Source: Pseudomonadaceae bacterium
Lineage (GTDB): Bacteria; Pseudomonadota; Gammaproteobacteria; Pseudomonadales; Azotimanducaceae
Reading direction: 5' to 3'
Length of the DNA stretch: 64,000 nt
Assembly: GCA_024743435.1 (NCBI GenBank)
Contig: JANSWO010000002.1
Coordinates: 310,001 to 374,000 of the forward strand
Below the pieces are notes generated by a model, which did not search any database, was not told where the DNA came from, and saw only the letters and a list, made by a program, of their open reading frames with translations. Below are positions 1 through 9,618 of the stretch, in pieces. The first letter of the stretch is position 1; each line of letters starts with the position of its first letter. The translations under genes were made by a program, and so were the position numbers.

Positions 1-2
1 CG

Positions 3-1589
3 GCAGACGTTGCTCGCCAGCTATCGACAGATGTCGGTGTTGAACGGATCGAAAACGGGCTGTACCGCGTCAAAACAGCGCCGCTGGATGTTACGAGTGC
101 GAACCGGCTGCTTAGGCTCGCGCGCGAGCGCGGGCTGGACGCGTGGCGTCTGCGACCCAAATCTAGCGCAGTGGTTGCGGGTGAGGCGGTCAGCGATCCC
201 GCGGCCATACCTCAAGAGGTAGTTGAGCCGGTTCCATCACAGCTGTCAGCCGATGCCAAAACAGAGCCAGAGCGTGACGTTGTTCCAGCCCTCGAGTCAC
301 CCTCATCCTCATCCACGCCGCAGCATCATTCACCGCCGCGGGCGCTGCCGCAGGCGCCGCAACAGCGCTCATCAACGCCGGCTGACAAGCGGGCTTCGCG
401 CCCGGCTCCTTTGCCTGCTCCGTTGAGCGTTGAGTGGCACAGTGAGATCGGTGCGGAAAATCGGGTATTCGCTCGTACTGGGGCCTCTGGTCAGGACCGT
501 TGGGCACCATCGCTCAGTCTCGAAGCTTCCTTGTTCGTCGCAAGCGGAGATGAGCGTTGGAGCTTCACAGCCACGCCTCACCTGCGACTCGATGCGCAGG
601 ATGGCCGGCGCAACCGCTTCGATTTGCGTGAGTTTTACGTCTCTCGAGTGGGCGGTCGCTGGGAGGCGCACTTAGGTGCCAAACAGGTGTTCTGGGGCGT
701 GACGGAGTTCAGTCACTTGGTCGATGTCATCAACCAGACAGATTTGGTTGAGAACATCGATGGCGAAGACAAACTCGGCCAGCCGATGCTCGCAATTTCG
801 CGAGTTACTGACTGGGGCATTGTCGATCTGTACGCGCTACTGGGTGCTCGGGAGAGGACCTTTCCTGGCGCAGAAGGGCGCCTACGGACTATCGCCCCGG
901 TGGCGACGGGGCACGCACGGTTCGATTCCGGTGCTGGCCGCGAGCGGGTGGATACGGCGATCCGCTGGACGCACTTCATGGGCCCGGCAGAAGTGGGGCT
1001 CTATCATTTCAGCGGCACCTCGCGGGAGCCGATTCTCGAACCGGTGCTAAGCGCTGGCGAATGGCAACTCATACCGCGCTATACAACCATCGATCAAACA
1101 GGGATTGATGCGCAGTACCTGTTTGGCGATACCGCACTCAAACTCGAGGCAATCCGTCGTAGTGGCTTCGGAGACACTTACGTAGCGGCGAATGTCGGGG
1201 TTGAGCACACGCTGGTGGGAGCCTTCGGTGGCCGATCCGATCTCGGCCTGGTGCTCGAGTACCTATGGGATGAGCGGGGTGACGAGGCGTTTAATACCGT
1301 CTTTGAGCGAGATATCGCGATTGGCAGTCGCTGGCAGTTCAATGATGCGGCAGACACGCATGCCTTGTTTGGCATCATTTGGGACCCTTCCACCGATGAG
1401 TCTCAGTATTCGCTTGAGGCAGGTCGGCGTCTGGGTGATCTGTGGTCGCTGAATCTCGAGGCACGTGTCTTCTCGGGAGATGATCCGGATTCCACTGACG
1501 TGCTGGCAACACTGCTCGATTCAGATCGCAAGCTCTCCTCGGTCACGCAGGATGACTATCTTCAGCTCGAAGTCGTGCGCTACTTCTGA
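3..1589 (+). CDS. SPOR-like segment plus outer-membrane beta-barrel protein (5' end cut off)
   Basis: The reading frame is open from the left edge, so the true start lies outside the window; a GTG at 171 is only an internal codon. About 528 residues are visible. Residues 1-55 contain a stretch reading GLYRVKTAPLDVTSANRLL, which resembles a SPOR (peptidoglycan-binding) repeat. Residues about 57-138 are a Pro/Ser/Ala-rich linker. The remainder alternates polar and hydrophobic residues with many aromatic positions and ends in Tyr-Phe, the usual terminal signature of outer-membrane barrels. Role is inferred only: an envelope protein that could tie a barrel to peptidoglycan. I do not recognise a specific family. 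The next gene starts 22 bases downstream. Confidence 0.6.
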   Translation, partial: ADVARQLSTDVGVERIENGLYRVKTAPLDVTSANRLLRLARERGLDAWRLRPKSSAVVAGEAVSDPAAIPQEVVEPVPSQLSADAKTEPERDVVPALESPSSSSTPQHHSPPRALPQAPQQRSSTPADKRASRPAPLPAPLSVEWHSEIGAENRVFARTGASGQDRWAPSLSLEASLFVASGDERWSFTATPHLRLDAQDGRRNRFDLREFYVSRVGGRWEAHLGAKQVFWGVTEFSHLVDVINQTDLVENIDGEDKLGQPMLAISRVTDWGIVDLYALLGARERTFPGAEGRLRTIAPVATGHARFDSGAGRERVDTAIRWTHFMGPAEVGLYHFSGTSREPILEPVLSAGEWQLIPRYTTIDQTGIDAQYLFGDTALKLEAIRRSGFGDTYVAANVGVEHTLVGAFGGRSDLGLVLEYLWDERGDEAFNTVFERDIAIGSRWQFNDAADTHALFGIIWDPSTDESQYSLEAGRRLGDLWSLNLEARVFSGDDPDSTDVLATLLDSDRKLSSVTQDDYLQLEVVRYF

Positions 1590-1611
1590 CTCTTCGTCAT
1601 ACTCCGCCGCT

Positions 1612-2373
1612 ATGGGGAATGACAACGATAAGACTCTGCGCCATCCGGCTGCACAAAACGCTCTCGATCTGCTGGATTCCGCCCGCTGCGTCGTGGATCG
1701 AGAAGAGCTCGGTCGAGCGCTGGATCAGCTGGCGATCCGGCTGACCTGCGATCTGATTGATGACAACCCGCTGTTGGTTAACGTACTCAACGGGGGTGCA
1801 GCCTTAACTGGTGCGCTGCTGACTCGGTTGAAGTTTCCGCTGGAGGTGGCTGCCATTCGAGTATCCCGTTATCGCGCCGAGCGAAGCGGTGGCGTGCTGC
1901 ATTGGCATGACGACGGTGATCTGGACGAGATGCGGGTTGCGGGCCGAACGATTGTGCTCGTCGATGATGTGTTGGATGAAGGCCACACACTCGCCGCGCT
2001 CGTGCGCTGGTTCGAAGGCCTGGGCGCGCAGCGAGTGTTGTCGGCTGTTACGGTGCGCAAGGATGTCAGTCCCCAGGCTGCCCAGGCGGACTACATAGCG
2101 ATCGAAGCGCCGGATGAATTCCTCATAGGCTTCGGCATGGATGTCGCTGGCTACTGGCGTAACCTCGACGCCATCTACGCACTGCCGCCGTTAGAAGAAG
2201 CTGAGGAAGCGCCCGTGGCGGCTAATGAACAGCCCGCGGCTGATCAAGAGCCTGCGGCGGCTAATGAACAGCCTTCGGCTGATAAAGAGCCCGCGGCGAA
2301 TAAAGAAAGCGCGGCTGATAAAGAAACCGCGGCGAAACGAGACGAGCCACCAGCAGGCGCAACAAAGCCATGA
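1612..2373 (+). CDS. hpt: Hypoxanthine-guanine phosphoribosyltransferase with a repetitive acidic/basic tail
   Basis: Transfers phosphoribose from PRPP to hypoxanthine or guanine in purine salvage (cytosol). The 253-residue protein has the PRPP-binding signature VLVDDVLDEGHT at about residues 115-126 and an upstream NGGAALTGALL loop (about 60-70) that fits the pyrophosphate loop. The ATG at 1612 was preferred to an upstream in-frame start because everything before it overlaps the previous gene and is not family-like. Residues about 193-253 are an Ala/Glu/Lys/Gln-rich imperfect repeat (units like EPAANEQ) absent from ordinary family members of about 180-190 residues. Its stop overlaps the next start by four bases, so the two salvage enzymes are translationally coupled. 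Confidence 0.88.
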   Translation: MGNDNDKTLRHPAAQNALDLLDSARCVVDREELGRALDQLAIRLTCDLIDDNPLLVNVLNGGAALTGALLTRLKFPLEVAAIRVSRYRAERSGGVLHWHDDGDLDEMRVAGRTIVLVDDVLDEGHTLAALVRWFEGLGAQRVLSAVTVRKDVSPQAAQADYIAIEAPDEFLIGFGMDVAGYWRNLDAIYALPPLEEAEEAPVAANEQPAADQEPAAANEQPSADKEPAANKESAADKETAAKRDEPPAGATKP

Positions 2374-3089
2374 CACTCGCGGTGATCGGAGGCTCTGGCC
2401 TCGCCGTTCAAGCCCCCGCGGGAGAACCGATGGATACGCCTTACGGGCGAGCGTCCTGCGCCCTTGGTGAGGCCCGCTTCGGTTCGAACACCGCGTTAGT
2501 ACTCGCGCGTCACGGGCTGCAACACGAATTTCCGCCGCACCGGGTGAACTACCGGGCGAACATCGCTGCGCTGAAGAGCGCGGGTGTAAGTCGCATCATC
2601 GCCACCTACGCGGTGGGCGGAGTGACGCCGGATCTCGGAGTCGCGGACCTTGTGATACCAGATCAGATCATCGACTACACGCACGGTCGCGAGCACACGT
2701 TCTTCGATGAGTTCGCGGACGAGCCGGTGCATATCGACTTCACTCAACCCTTCGACGCCAAGCTGCGGCAAAGCCTGTTGGAAGCGGCGCAACGGGCAGG
2801 GCAGAGCACTACAGATCATGGCGTTTACGCCTGCACGCAGGGGCCGAGATTGGAGTCCGCCGCCGAGGTGGTTCGTCTCGCGAGAGACGGCGCGACAATA
2901 GTCGGCATGACCGCCATGCCGGAAGCAGCGCTTGCCAGAGAGGCGGGCATCGCATACGCGGGCATCGCGGTTGTGGTCAACCCAGCCGCAGGCGCGGACG
3001 GCGGTGATCACATCGACGAGTCCGCTTTGTGGCAGTCGATTGCGGACGCCAGCCGTCGATTCTCAGAGGTGTTGTCCTGCCTGGACTAG
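2370..3089 (+). CDS. S-methyl-5'-thioinosine (or thioadenosine) phosphorylase
   Basis: Purine nucleoside phosphorylase-type enzyme that splits S-methyl-5'-thio-nucleosides with phosphate to give base and 5-methylthioribose-1-phosphate. Family marks are the N-terminal GGSGLA turn, RHGLQHEFPPHRVNYRANI, and GPRLESAAE plus GMTAMPEA in the C-terminal half. At the base-contact position Asn204 (VVNPAAG) replaces the Asp found in adenine-specific MTAPs. By analogy with 6-oxopurine enzymes this favours methylthioinosine, whose product hypoxanthine is the substrate of the overlapping upstream hpt. Same position relative to csiV and mfd as in Pseudomonas. Substrate assignment is inference; the fold is secure. 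Confidence 0.88.
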   Translation: MTLAVIGGSGLAVQAPAGEPMDTPYGRASCALGEARFGSNTALVLARHGLQHEFPPHRVNYRANIAALKSAGVSRIIATYAVGGVTPDLGVADLVIPDQIIDYTHGREHTFFDEFADEPVHIDFTQPFDAKLRQSLLEAAQRAGQSTTDHGVYACTQGPRLESAAEVVRLARDGATIVGMTAMPEAALAREAGIAYAGIAVVVNPAAGADGGDHIDESALWQSIADASRRFSEVLSCLD

Positions 3090-3118
3090 GCACCAGCATT
3101 GCAGGGCCTTAACAGCGA

Positions 3119-4018
3119 TCAACGAGAGCGTTGTCGCCAGGCCGTTGTCAGAGAGTCGGGGAAACTGATCTCCTGAATTCGCAGCAGCACACCAAAGCGA
3201 GGATGATCGAGGTAGTGCAGTTCTTCGCTGCGCACTCGTCTGCTCTCTTGCAGGCGCATCACGCCGCTAACGAGTTGGGTGGCTGTTTGGGCAATATCGG
3301 CTGGCGCCGGCTGCGCCTGCAATTCATCCCCTGGCGAGACTTCTGTCTGAGCTGTGTTATCGACGATGACGGCGCTGCCTGTTACCGGAAAATTCAGGTC
3401 AGCGCTTACGTGCAGAAAGCGATTCACGGTTACAGAGAGCGTGCCGAATAGTGAGCCGCTCGGTTCGACAAGCATGACTGGATACGGGGTTTCGCGGCCC
3501 GGGACGTCCTGCCGCCAGGCGCCGTGGAAGAGGATCGATGCGCCTAGCCTGCGCTCGATATCGCGGCGGTGGCTGGTCATCGTCAGGGCGTCGTCGCGCA
3601 ACCAGATCGGGCCTTGCAGCGACAGCTGCGTTTCAAAGTCATCGAGTTCCTGGCGCCAACCGCCGTCATCGACGGGTGACAGTGCTGTGCTGTCATCTTC
3701 CAAAACGTCATCGCTCGCCAGCAGCGTCAGTGTGTCTCGTTCGCGGTATGCATCGGGGTCTAACACGGCGCCATCAGCGCTAGCGTGCCGAATGAGGTGC
3801 ATGTTCTGCGGCCACTGCCAGTCGGCCTCGCTGAGGAGCGGCTCGCCGCCGTGGGTGAGGCCCACGCGGCTGCGTTCAAAAACGATAACTTCCGTGACAA
3901 ACCAGCGGCCCTTCATCTCATCGTGTAGGTCTGCTCTCGCTTGTTGCGATAGTGAGCAAATCGATGCCACGACCAGCGTCTGGGTAACGACAGCAGCAAT
4001 GCGCGCTACAGTGTTCAT
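3119..4018 (-). CDS. CsiV-family periplasmic protein
   Basis: A 299-residue protein with an N-terminal signal peptide (hydrophobic stretch ending near QQARA, about residue 28). It has the CsiV-type core: WFVTEVIVFERSR near the mature N-terminus, and a C-terminal basic-rich segment with LHYLDHPRFGVLLRI. In several gammaproteobacteria this gene sits directly behind mfd, as here: its ATG overlaps the mfd stop by four bases. The family was described in Vibrio as an activator of a cell-wall enzyme, but function outside that group is poorly known, so no role is asserted. It converges on the methylthio-nucleoside phosphorylase with a 29-base gap. Confidence 0.72.
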   Translation of the reverse strand: MNTVARIAAVVTQTLVVASICSLSQQARADLHDEMKGRWFVTEVIVFERSRVGLTHGGEPLLSEADWQWPQNMHLIRHASADGAVLDPDAYRERDTLTLLASDDVLEDDSTALSPVDDGGWRQELDDFETQLSLQGPIWLRDDALTMTSHRRDIERRLGASILFHGAWRQDVPGRETPYPVMLVEPSGSLFGTLSVTVNRFLHVSADLNFPVTGSAVIVDNTAQTEVSPGDELQAQPAPADIAQTATQLVSGVMRLQESRRVRSEELHYLDHPRFGVLLRIQEISFPDSLTTAWRQRSR

Positions 4019-7000
4019 GCCTGGGCTCTCCGCTTTCCGGATTTCGGTGTGGACGTTTGTGATGGCGCTGTCAGCTCGCTGAGAAGTGAGTCTGCCAGGG
4101 CTGCGCGATCGTCGAATTCTGGCAGCGGCGCGCGCACACGAATCGCATTCGGGCCGTCGAAGCTCAGCACCTTTGGCTGCGCCTGGACGAGCGCGATGAT
4201 GCTGCCAGGGTCGACGTTCGGCGGGTTGCTGAACTCGACCTTGCCACCCGTCGCGCCGAGATCCAGTTTGCAGATGCCCAGTGCACTGGCTCGCAGCTTC
4301 AGTCGTGCGGTGACGAACAGCCGCTTGGCAGGCGCGGGCAGCGCGCCGAATCGGTCGATCATCTCTACCTGCAGATCATCGAGTTGCTCGGCGCTCTCAC
4401 TCGATGCGATCCGCTTATAAAAAATCAGCCGGGTGTGAACGTCTGGCAGATAGTCATCCGGTATCAGGGTTGCGCGATGCAGGTTGACCTCGCGATTGGT
4501 CTCCAAAGGCTCCGCGAGCTCTGGCGACTTGCCTGAGCGAAGCGCTTCAACCGCCCGATCCAGCATTCTCATATACAGCGAAAAACCAATGCTCTCGATT
4601 TGCCCTGACTGCTCGTCACCGAGGATCTCGCCAGCACCTCGAATTTCCAGATCGTGGGTGGCGAGCGTGAAGCCAACGCCCAACTCGCCAGCCGCTTCGA
4701 TGGCCTCCAGACGTTTTTCGGCATCTTTGGTCATGGCGCCGCCTTCCGGCGTTAGCAGGTATGCGTAAGCCTGCCTTGATGAGCGGCCAACCCGGCCTCT
4801 GAGCTGATGCAGCTGAGCCAGGCCGAATTTGTCGGCGCGCTCAATAATGATCGTGTTGGCGTTGGGTATATCGATGCCCGTTTCGATAATGGTGGTGCAC
4901 AGAAGAATGTGAGTGCGGCGATGATAAAAGTCATTCATCACGGCTTCGAGCTGGTGCGTTGGCATTTGCCCGTGACCGACACCGATGCTCGCGTCCGGAA
5001 ACAGCTCCGCCAGCTCGAGGCGAGCGCTTTCGATGCTCTTCACCTCGTTATAGACATAAAACACCTGGCCGCCGCGCATGATTTCGCGGCTGATTGCTTC
5101 GCGAATGATCGAGCGCTGGCGGCTGTGGATGAACGTCTTGATCGCGAGCCGCTTAGCCGGCGGGGTCGCAATGATCGACAGTTCCCGCACGCCGCTCATG
5201 GACATGGAGAGCGTCCTGGGAATGGGTGTGGCAGTTAGCGTTAGCACATCTATCTCTGCGCGCAGCGCCTTCAGCGCCTCCTTCTGTCGCACCCCGAACC
5301 GATGCTCCTCGTCGATGATCGCCAGGCCAAGGTCTGCGAACTTGACGTCTCGCGACAGCAACATATGGGTACCGATGACGATGTCGACCTTGCCTTCCGC
5401 CAGACGCTGTTTGACGGCGTCGACGTCCGCATTGCTGCGAACCCGGCTGATCACTTCGATATGCACGCCCCAACTGGCGAACCGGTCAGCGAAGGTGTCG
5501 CCGTGTTGCTGGGCGAGGAGTGTGGTCGGCACGAGTACCGCTACCTGTTTGCCGCTGCTGACAGCAGCGAAAGCCGCGCGCATCGCAACCTCCGTCTTGC
5601 CGAAGCCGACATCGCCGCAGATAAGGCGGTCGGTGGCGACCGGATTCGCCAGGTCATCCAGAGCGGCGTCGATTGCCTCGGCTTGATCGTCCGTAAGCTC
5701 GAAGGGAAATTGTTCCGAGAAGCGGGCGTAGTCGTCCGGATCGGGCTTGAGCACAGCAGAGCGCTGGAGTTCACGTCGGGCGTAGGTATCGAGTAGCTCA
5801 GCGGCGACGTCGTGGATCTTTTCGCGAGCTTTGCGTTTCGCTTTCTCCCATTGATCAGAGCCCAGCCGATGTAGAGGCGCTGCCTCATCATCCATGCCAG
5901 CGTAACGGCTGATCAGGTGCAGCGCGCTGACAGGGACGTAGAGTTTGGCTTCCTCAGCGTATTCGAGTTCCAGAAACTCGTGCTCTTCACCGTCGATGTC
6001 GAGTGTCATCAAGCCCCGGTAGCGACCGATACCGTGTTCGATGTGAACGACCGGCGCACCAGCGGCGAGTTCAGTGAGATTCTTGATGATCTGGTCAGGA
6101 TCAATGGCACGGACGCCGCGGCTGCGTTGCTCCGGTGTGCGCCTGCCGAATAGTTCGGCCTCCGTAACGACAATGGCATCGGCGTGTTCGAAACCGCGAT
6201 CAACCGGAGCGACCGCAAGCGCGGACATGCCCTGGGCCGGTTGCCACTGGCTGAAGCCTTCGATGAGAGCCGGGTTGATGTTCGCGCGCAGCAGAAAGTC
6301 GATAAGCACTTCGCGACGGCCCGCGGTCTCGGCAATGAACAGGCACGGCTGATGAGTCTCGTCCAGATACCGTTTCAGCTTGCCTGCCGGTTCGCTGTGG
6401 CGGGGGTCGGCGGCTATGTCAGGCAGGGTCTTCGCGCCGAATTCGGCTGCATGTTTGTCATCGCCCTCCAGGCGAACCCTGGCCAATCGATTCAGCTCTC
6501 TGCCCAGTTCCTCACGATCGAGGTACAGCTCCCGTGGCATGCAGATCGGCCGCTCCAGATCGTGACCCATGGCTTCATGGCGGGCGGTAAGGTCAGCTTC
6601 GAAGTCCGTTGCTGCTCGCTCGAAGTCGGCACCCTCGATAATGAGAGTGTTGTCCGACAGATAATCAAACAGGGTGCCAAGCTGGTCGAAGAAGAGTGGC
6701 AGGTAATACTCGATGCCGGATGGCGTGATGTGATTTGACACATCCTGGTAGATGGAGCACTTGCGAACGTCGACATTGAAGCGGTGATGCCAGCGATCCC
6801 GAAAGCCGCGGATCGCCTCGTCAGAGAAGGGGAACTCACGCGCCGGTAGCAGCTTCAACGTTTGTACCGATTCGCTCGTTCGTTGAGTCTCCGGGTCGAA
6901 CAGGCGCAGGCTCTCGATCTCGTCGTCGAATAGATCGATCCGCACCGGCAGATCGCTGCCCATCGGAAACACGTCCATCAGTGATCCCCGGATGGCGTAT

Positions 7001-7533
7001 TCACCCCGTTCGGTCACGGTATCGACGTTCTGGTAGCCCGCATTGTCCAGTGCTTTGCGCTGGCGATCGATATCGAAGCGTTCGCCGACCGTTAAATCGA
7101 AGCTCTGACCCTCGACAAAACCGCGCGGTACAAGTCGCTGCAGCGCCGTCCGCAGTGGCACCACCAAAATGCCCCGATCGAGCGTTGGAATGGCGAGTAA
7201 CGTGGCCAGCCGCTCGCTTATGACGCGCTCGTCCGGCGAGAACAGATCGAACGGCAGGGTCTCCCAATCAGGCAGGGTCAGGACGGGCAATTGCGGATCA
7301 GCATAGAAGCGAAGCTCATCCGCGAAGTCCCGCGCCTCAGAAGGACGCGCCGCAATGACGACAGTCAAACCGTCGCGCTCGGCTGCGCGTGCGATCGTGA
7401 TTGCTGCGCTGGAGCCGGGAAGGCCGCGCCAACTGGCTCGCTGACCCGGGCCAGGTAATTCAGGGGTTGTCCAGGCAAGCATGTCGGCGGGTTCACTCAG
7501 CCTTGATTCGGGGAGGGGATCGAGGCTGCGCAT
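4015..7533 (-). CDS. mfd: Transcription-repair coupling factor Mfd
   Basis: Removes RNA polymerase stalled at DNA lesions and recruits UvrA for nucleotide excision repair. The 1172 residues have the normal order: UvrB-like N-terminal module (LPDWETLPFDLFSPDE), RNA polymerase-interacting domain containing HIEHGIGRYRGL, helicase motor with Walker A GDVGFGKTEVAMRAAF and the DEEH box in IIDEEHRFGVRQKEAL, then the TRG region and a C-terminal regulatory domain. The start at MRSLDPLPESRL was chosen because the usual family length begins there; an upstream in-frame start adds 22 unlikely residues. It is divergent from the oxidoreductase module and overlaps csiV by four bases. Confidence 0.96.
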   Translation of the reverse strand: MRSLDPLPESRLSEPADMLAWTTPELPGPGQRASWRGLPGSSAAITIARAAERDGLTVVIAARPSEARDFADELRFYADPQLPVLTLPDWETLPFDLFSPDERVISERLATLLAIPTLDRGILVVPLRTALQRLVPRGFVEGQSFDLTVGERFDIDRQRKALDNAGYQNVDTVTERGEYAIRGSLMDVFPMGSDLPVRIDLFDDEIESLRLFDPETQRTSESVQTLKLLPAREFPFSDEAIRGFRDRWHHRFNVDVRKCSIYQDVSNHITPSGIEYYLPLFFDQLGTLFDYLSDNTLIIEGADFERAATDFEADLTARHEAMGHDLERPICMPRELYLDREELGRELNRLARVRLEGDDKHAAEFGAKTLPDIAADPRHSEPAGKLKRYLDETHQPCLFIAETAGRREVLIDFLLRANINPALIEGFSQWQPAQGMSALAVAPVDRGFEHADAIVVTEAELFGRRTPEQRSRGVRAIDPDQIIKNLTELAAGAPVVHIEHGIGRYRGLMTLDIDGEEHEFLELEYAEEAKLYVPVSALHLISRYAGMDDEAAPLHRLGSDQWEKAKRKAREKIHDVAAELLDTYARRELQRSAVLKPDPDDYARFSEQFPFELTDDQAEAIDAALDDLANPVATDRLICGDVGFGKTEVAMRAAFAAVSSGKQVAVLVPTTLLAQQHGDTFADRFASWGVHIEVISRVRSNADVDAVKQRLAEGKVDIVIGTHMLLSRDVKFADLGLAIIDEEHRFGVRQKEALKALRAEIDVLTLTATPIPRTLSMSMSGVRELSIIATPPAKRLAIKTFIHSRQRSIIREAISREIMRGGQVFYVYNEVKSIESARLELAELFPDASIGVGHGQMPTHQLEAVMNDFYHRRTHILLCTTIIETGIDIPNANTIIIERADKFGLAQLHQLRGRVGRSSRQAYAYLLTPEGGAMTKDAEKRLEAIEAAGELGVGFTLATHDLEIRGAGEILGDEQSGQIESIGFSLYMRMLDRAVEALRSGKSPELAEPLETNREVNLHRATLIPDDYLPDVHTRLIFYKRIASSESAEQLDDLQVEMIDRFGALPAPAKRLFVTARLKLRASALGICKLDLGATGGKVEFSNPPNVDPGSIIALVQAQPKVLSFDGPNAIRVRAPLPEFDDRAALADSLLSELTAPSQTSTPKSGKRRAQA

Positions 7534-7770
7534 TGTACTGCAAAGCCTGGCACCACCTGCAGCAATGGCGTAAAGTTTTGCGGTTTTGTGTGTGGCCACT
7601 TACGGGTTGCGGCGCGGTGCCAGGTAGTTTTCGCCTCAGCACTGGTGTCATCCAGACAGTGAGCAGTGCGCAGATTTCGCTGGCTGGTCTGGCAGAATCT
7701 GAAAACGCTTTGGCGATTAACTATTTTGCTATCGCCGTACAAACCCGTATCACTGGGGAGGAGAAGTCTA

Positions 7771-9618
7771 GTGAGCGCTAATTCCGCGGATCGCGGTGCG
7801 ACTGGAGTTGAAGTGGTGGACCCGTCTGAGGGCATGCCGCCAACGAACATTCACGACCCGACCTATTTTCACAAGGTGGTTGATTGTCAGTATGCGTGTC
7901 CGGCTCACACACCCGTCCCGGATTACATTCGCCTGATCGCCCAGGAGCGTTACACCGACGCCTACATGCTGAACTGGGACTCGAACGTGTTCCCGGGCAT
8001 CCTCGGCCGCACCTGTGACCGCCCTTGCGAACCCGCTTGTCGGAGAGTGCGCACGGAGGAGAAGCCCGTTGCCATCTGTCGACTCAAGCGGGTTGCGGCG
8101 GACCATAAAGGTGACATCAGTGCTTACATGCCGCATGTGCCTACCGAGAAGAACGGCAAGCGGGTGGCTTTGCTGGGTGCAGGGCCTGCATCGCTGGCTG
8201 TAGCGCGTGATTTGCTGCCCTTTGGCTACGAGGTTCACCTGTTTGAAAAGGATCCGGCTGGTGGCGGCATGATGCGCACCCAGATCCCATCGTTCCGGCT
8301 GCCCGCAGATGTTCTCGAGGAAGAGGTAGACCAGATTCTGGATATGGGCGTGCAGACGCACTTCAATCATGAAGTCACGTCGATGAAGTCAATGCTCGAC
8401 AAAAACTTCGATGCCTACTTCATTGGCACCGGTGCACCACGTGGCCGCGATCTGGACCTGCCGGGGCGCGACAGCGTCGATGCACACGTCTCCATTGGCA
8501 TCGACTGGTTGGCATCGGTTGCCTTTGGCCACACCACGTCCATCAGCGGGAAAGTGATTGTGATGGGCGGCGGTAACACTGCCATGGACTGTTGCCGCAC
8601 AGCGCTACGCCTTGGTGCGGAATCTGTGCATGTGGTGGTGCGTTCGGCCTTCGAAGTGATGAAAGCGTCGGATTGGGAGAAAGAAGACGCCCAAAGCGAA
8701 GGCATCCCGATCATCAACAACCGACCGCCGAAAGAGTTCGTGCACGAAGATGGCAAGCTCAAAGGCATCGTCTTTGAGTGTGTTACTCCAGTAAAGGGTG
8801 ACGACGGACGATTGCGTTATGAGCCAAGTGGCGAAGACGACGTGTTCATGGATTGCGATCACGTTCTGATGGCAATCGGCCAGGAAAACCACTGCCCCTG
8901 GATCGAGCGCGATATCGGCATCGAGTTCGACAAGTGGGATTGTCCAGTGCTCGATGAGGTCACATTCCAGTCAACGAACGAGAAGATTTTCTTTGGCGGA
9001 GACTCGGCTTTCGGCCCCGAGAACATCATCTGGGCCTCAGCCCATGCGCATCAGGCGGCGATCTCAATGCATCTGTTCATGAGTGGCAAGGATCTGAAAG
9101 CTGACCGGCCGCCGGAAGGCGTCAACCTGATCAGCCAGAAAATGGGTGTTCATGAGTGGAGCTACGATTCGGAACATGATCCGGCGCAGCGCTACCTCGT
9201 GCCGCATGCAGACAAGAAAACCGCGTTGTCCAACATCAAGGTTGAAGTAGAACTCGGTTTCGACCGAGCGCTCGGGCTGAAGGAAGCCCAGCGTTGTCTC
9301 AACTGCGACGTGCAGACGGTCTTTGAAGAAAAGCTCTGCATCGAATGTGATGCGTGTGTGGACATCTGTCCGATGGATTGCATCACGTTTACGGCGAATG
9401 CTCCGGAGGAGCAGCTGCGCACGCAACTGACCGCGCCGGCGGAGGATCTTGAGCAGGATCTGTACGTATCGAAGACGCTGCCCACGAACCGGGTGATGGT
9501 TAAGGACGAAGACGTCTGCCTGCACTGCGGTCTGTGCGCCGAGCGCTGTCCCACCAATGCCTGGGACATGCAGAAATCCGTGTTGCACATTCCGATGCTG
9601 GGGTCCTACGCGCAATGA
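7771..9618 (+). CDS. FAD/Fe-S NAD(P)-type oxidoreductase (GltD-like) with C-terminal double 4Fe-4S ferredoxin domain
   Basis: Probable electron-transfer partner of the two following 2-oxoacid oxidoreductase subunits, passing electrons between ferredoxin clusters and NAD(P). From the N-terminus: a GltD-like cysteine domain (Cys39, Cys43, Cys82, Cys86, Cys90), an FAD-binding fold beginning VALLGAGPASLAVA, an NAD(P)-binding fold with VIVMGGGNTAMDCC, then two ferredoxin motifs, CIECDACVDICP and CLHCGLCAERCP. The GTG start at 7771 is chosen for the strong GGGGAGGAG just upstream and because residues before it lack family character. Its stop overlaps the next ATG by four bases. The cofactor (NADH or NADPH) cannot be told from sequence alone. 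Confidence 0.85.
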   Translation: MSANSADRGATGVEVVDPSEGMPPTNIHDPTYFHKVVDCQYACPAHTPVPDYIRLIAQERYTDAYMLNWDSNVFPGILGRTCDRPCEPACRRVRTEEKPVAICRLKRVAADHKGDISAYMPHVPTEKNGKRVALLGAGPASLAVARDLLPFGYEVHLFEKDPAGGGMMRTQIPSFRLPADVLEEEVDQILDMGVQTHFNHEVTSMKSMLDKNFDAYFIGTGAPRGRDLDLPGRDSVDAHVSIGIDWLASVAFGHTTSISGKVIVMGGGNTAMDCCRTALRLGAESVHVVVRSAFEVMKASDWEKEDAQSEGIPIINNRPPKEFVHEDGKLKGIVFECVTPVKGDDGRLRYEPSGEDDVFMDCDHVLMAIGQENHCPWIERDIGIEFDKWDCPVLDEVTFQSTNEKIFFGGDSAFGPENIIWASAHAHQAAISMHLFMSGKDLKADRPPEGVNLISQKMGVHEWSYDSEHDPAQRYLVPHADKKTALSNIKVEVELGFDRALGLKEAQRCLNCDVQTVFEEKLCIECDACVDICPMDCITFTANAPEEQLRTQLTAPAEDLEQDLYVSKTLPTNRVMVKDEDVCLHCGLCAERCPTNAWDMQKSVLHIPMLGSYAQ

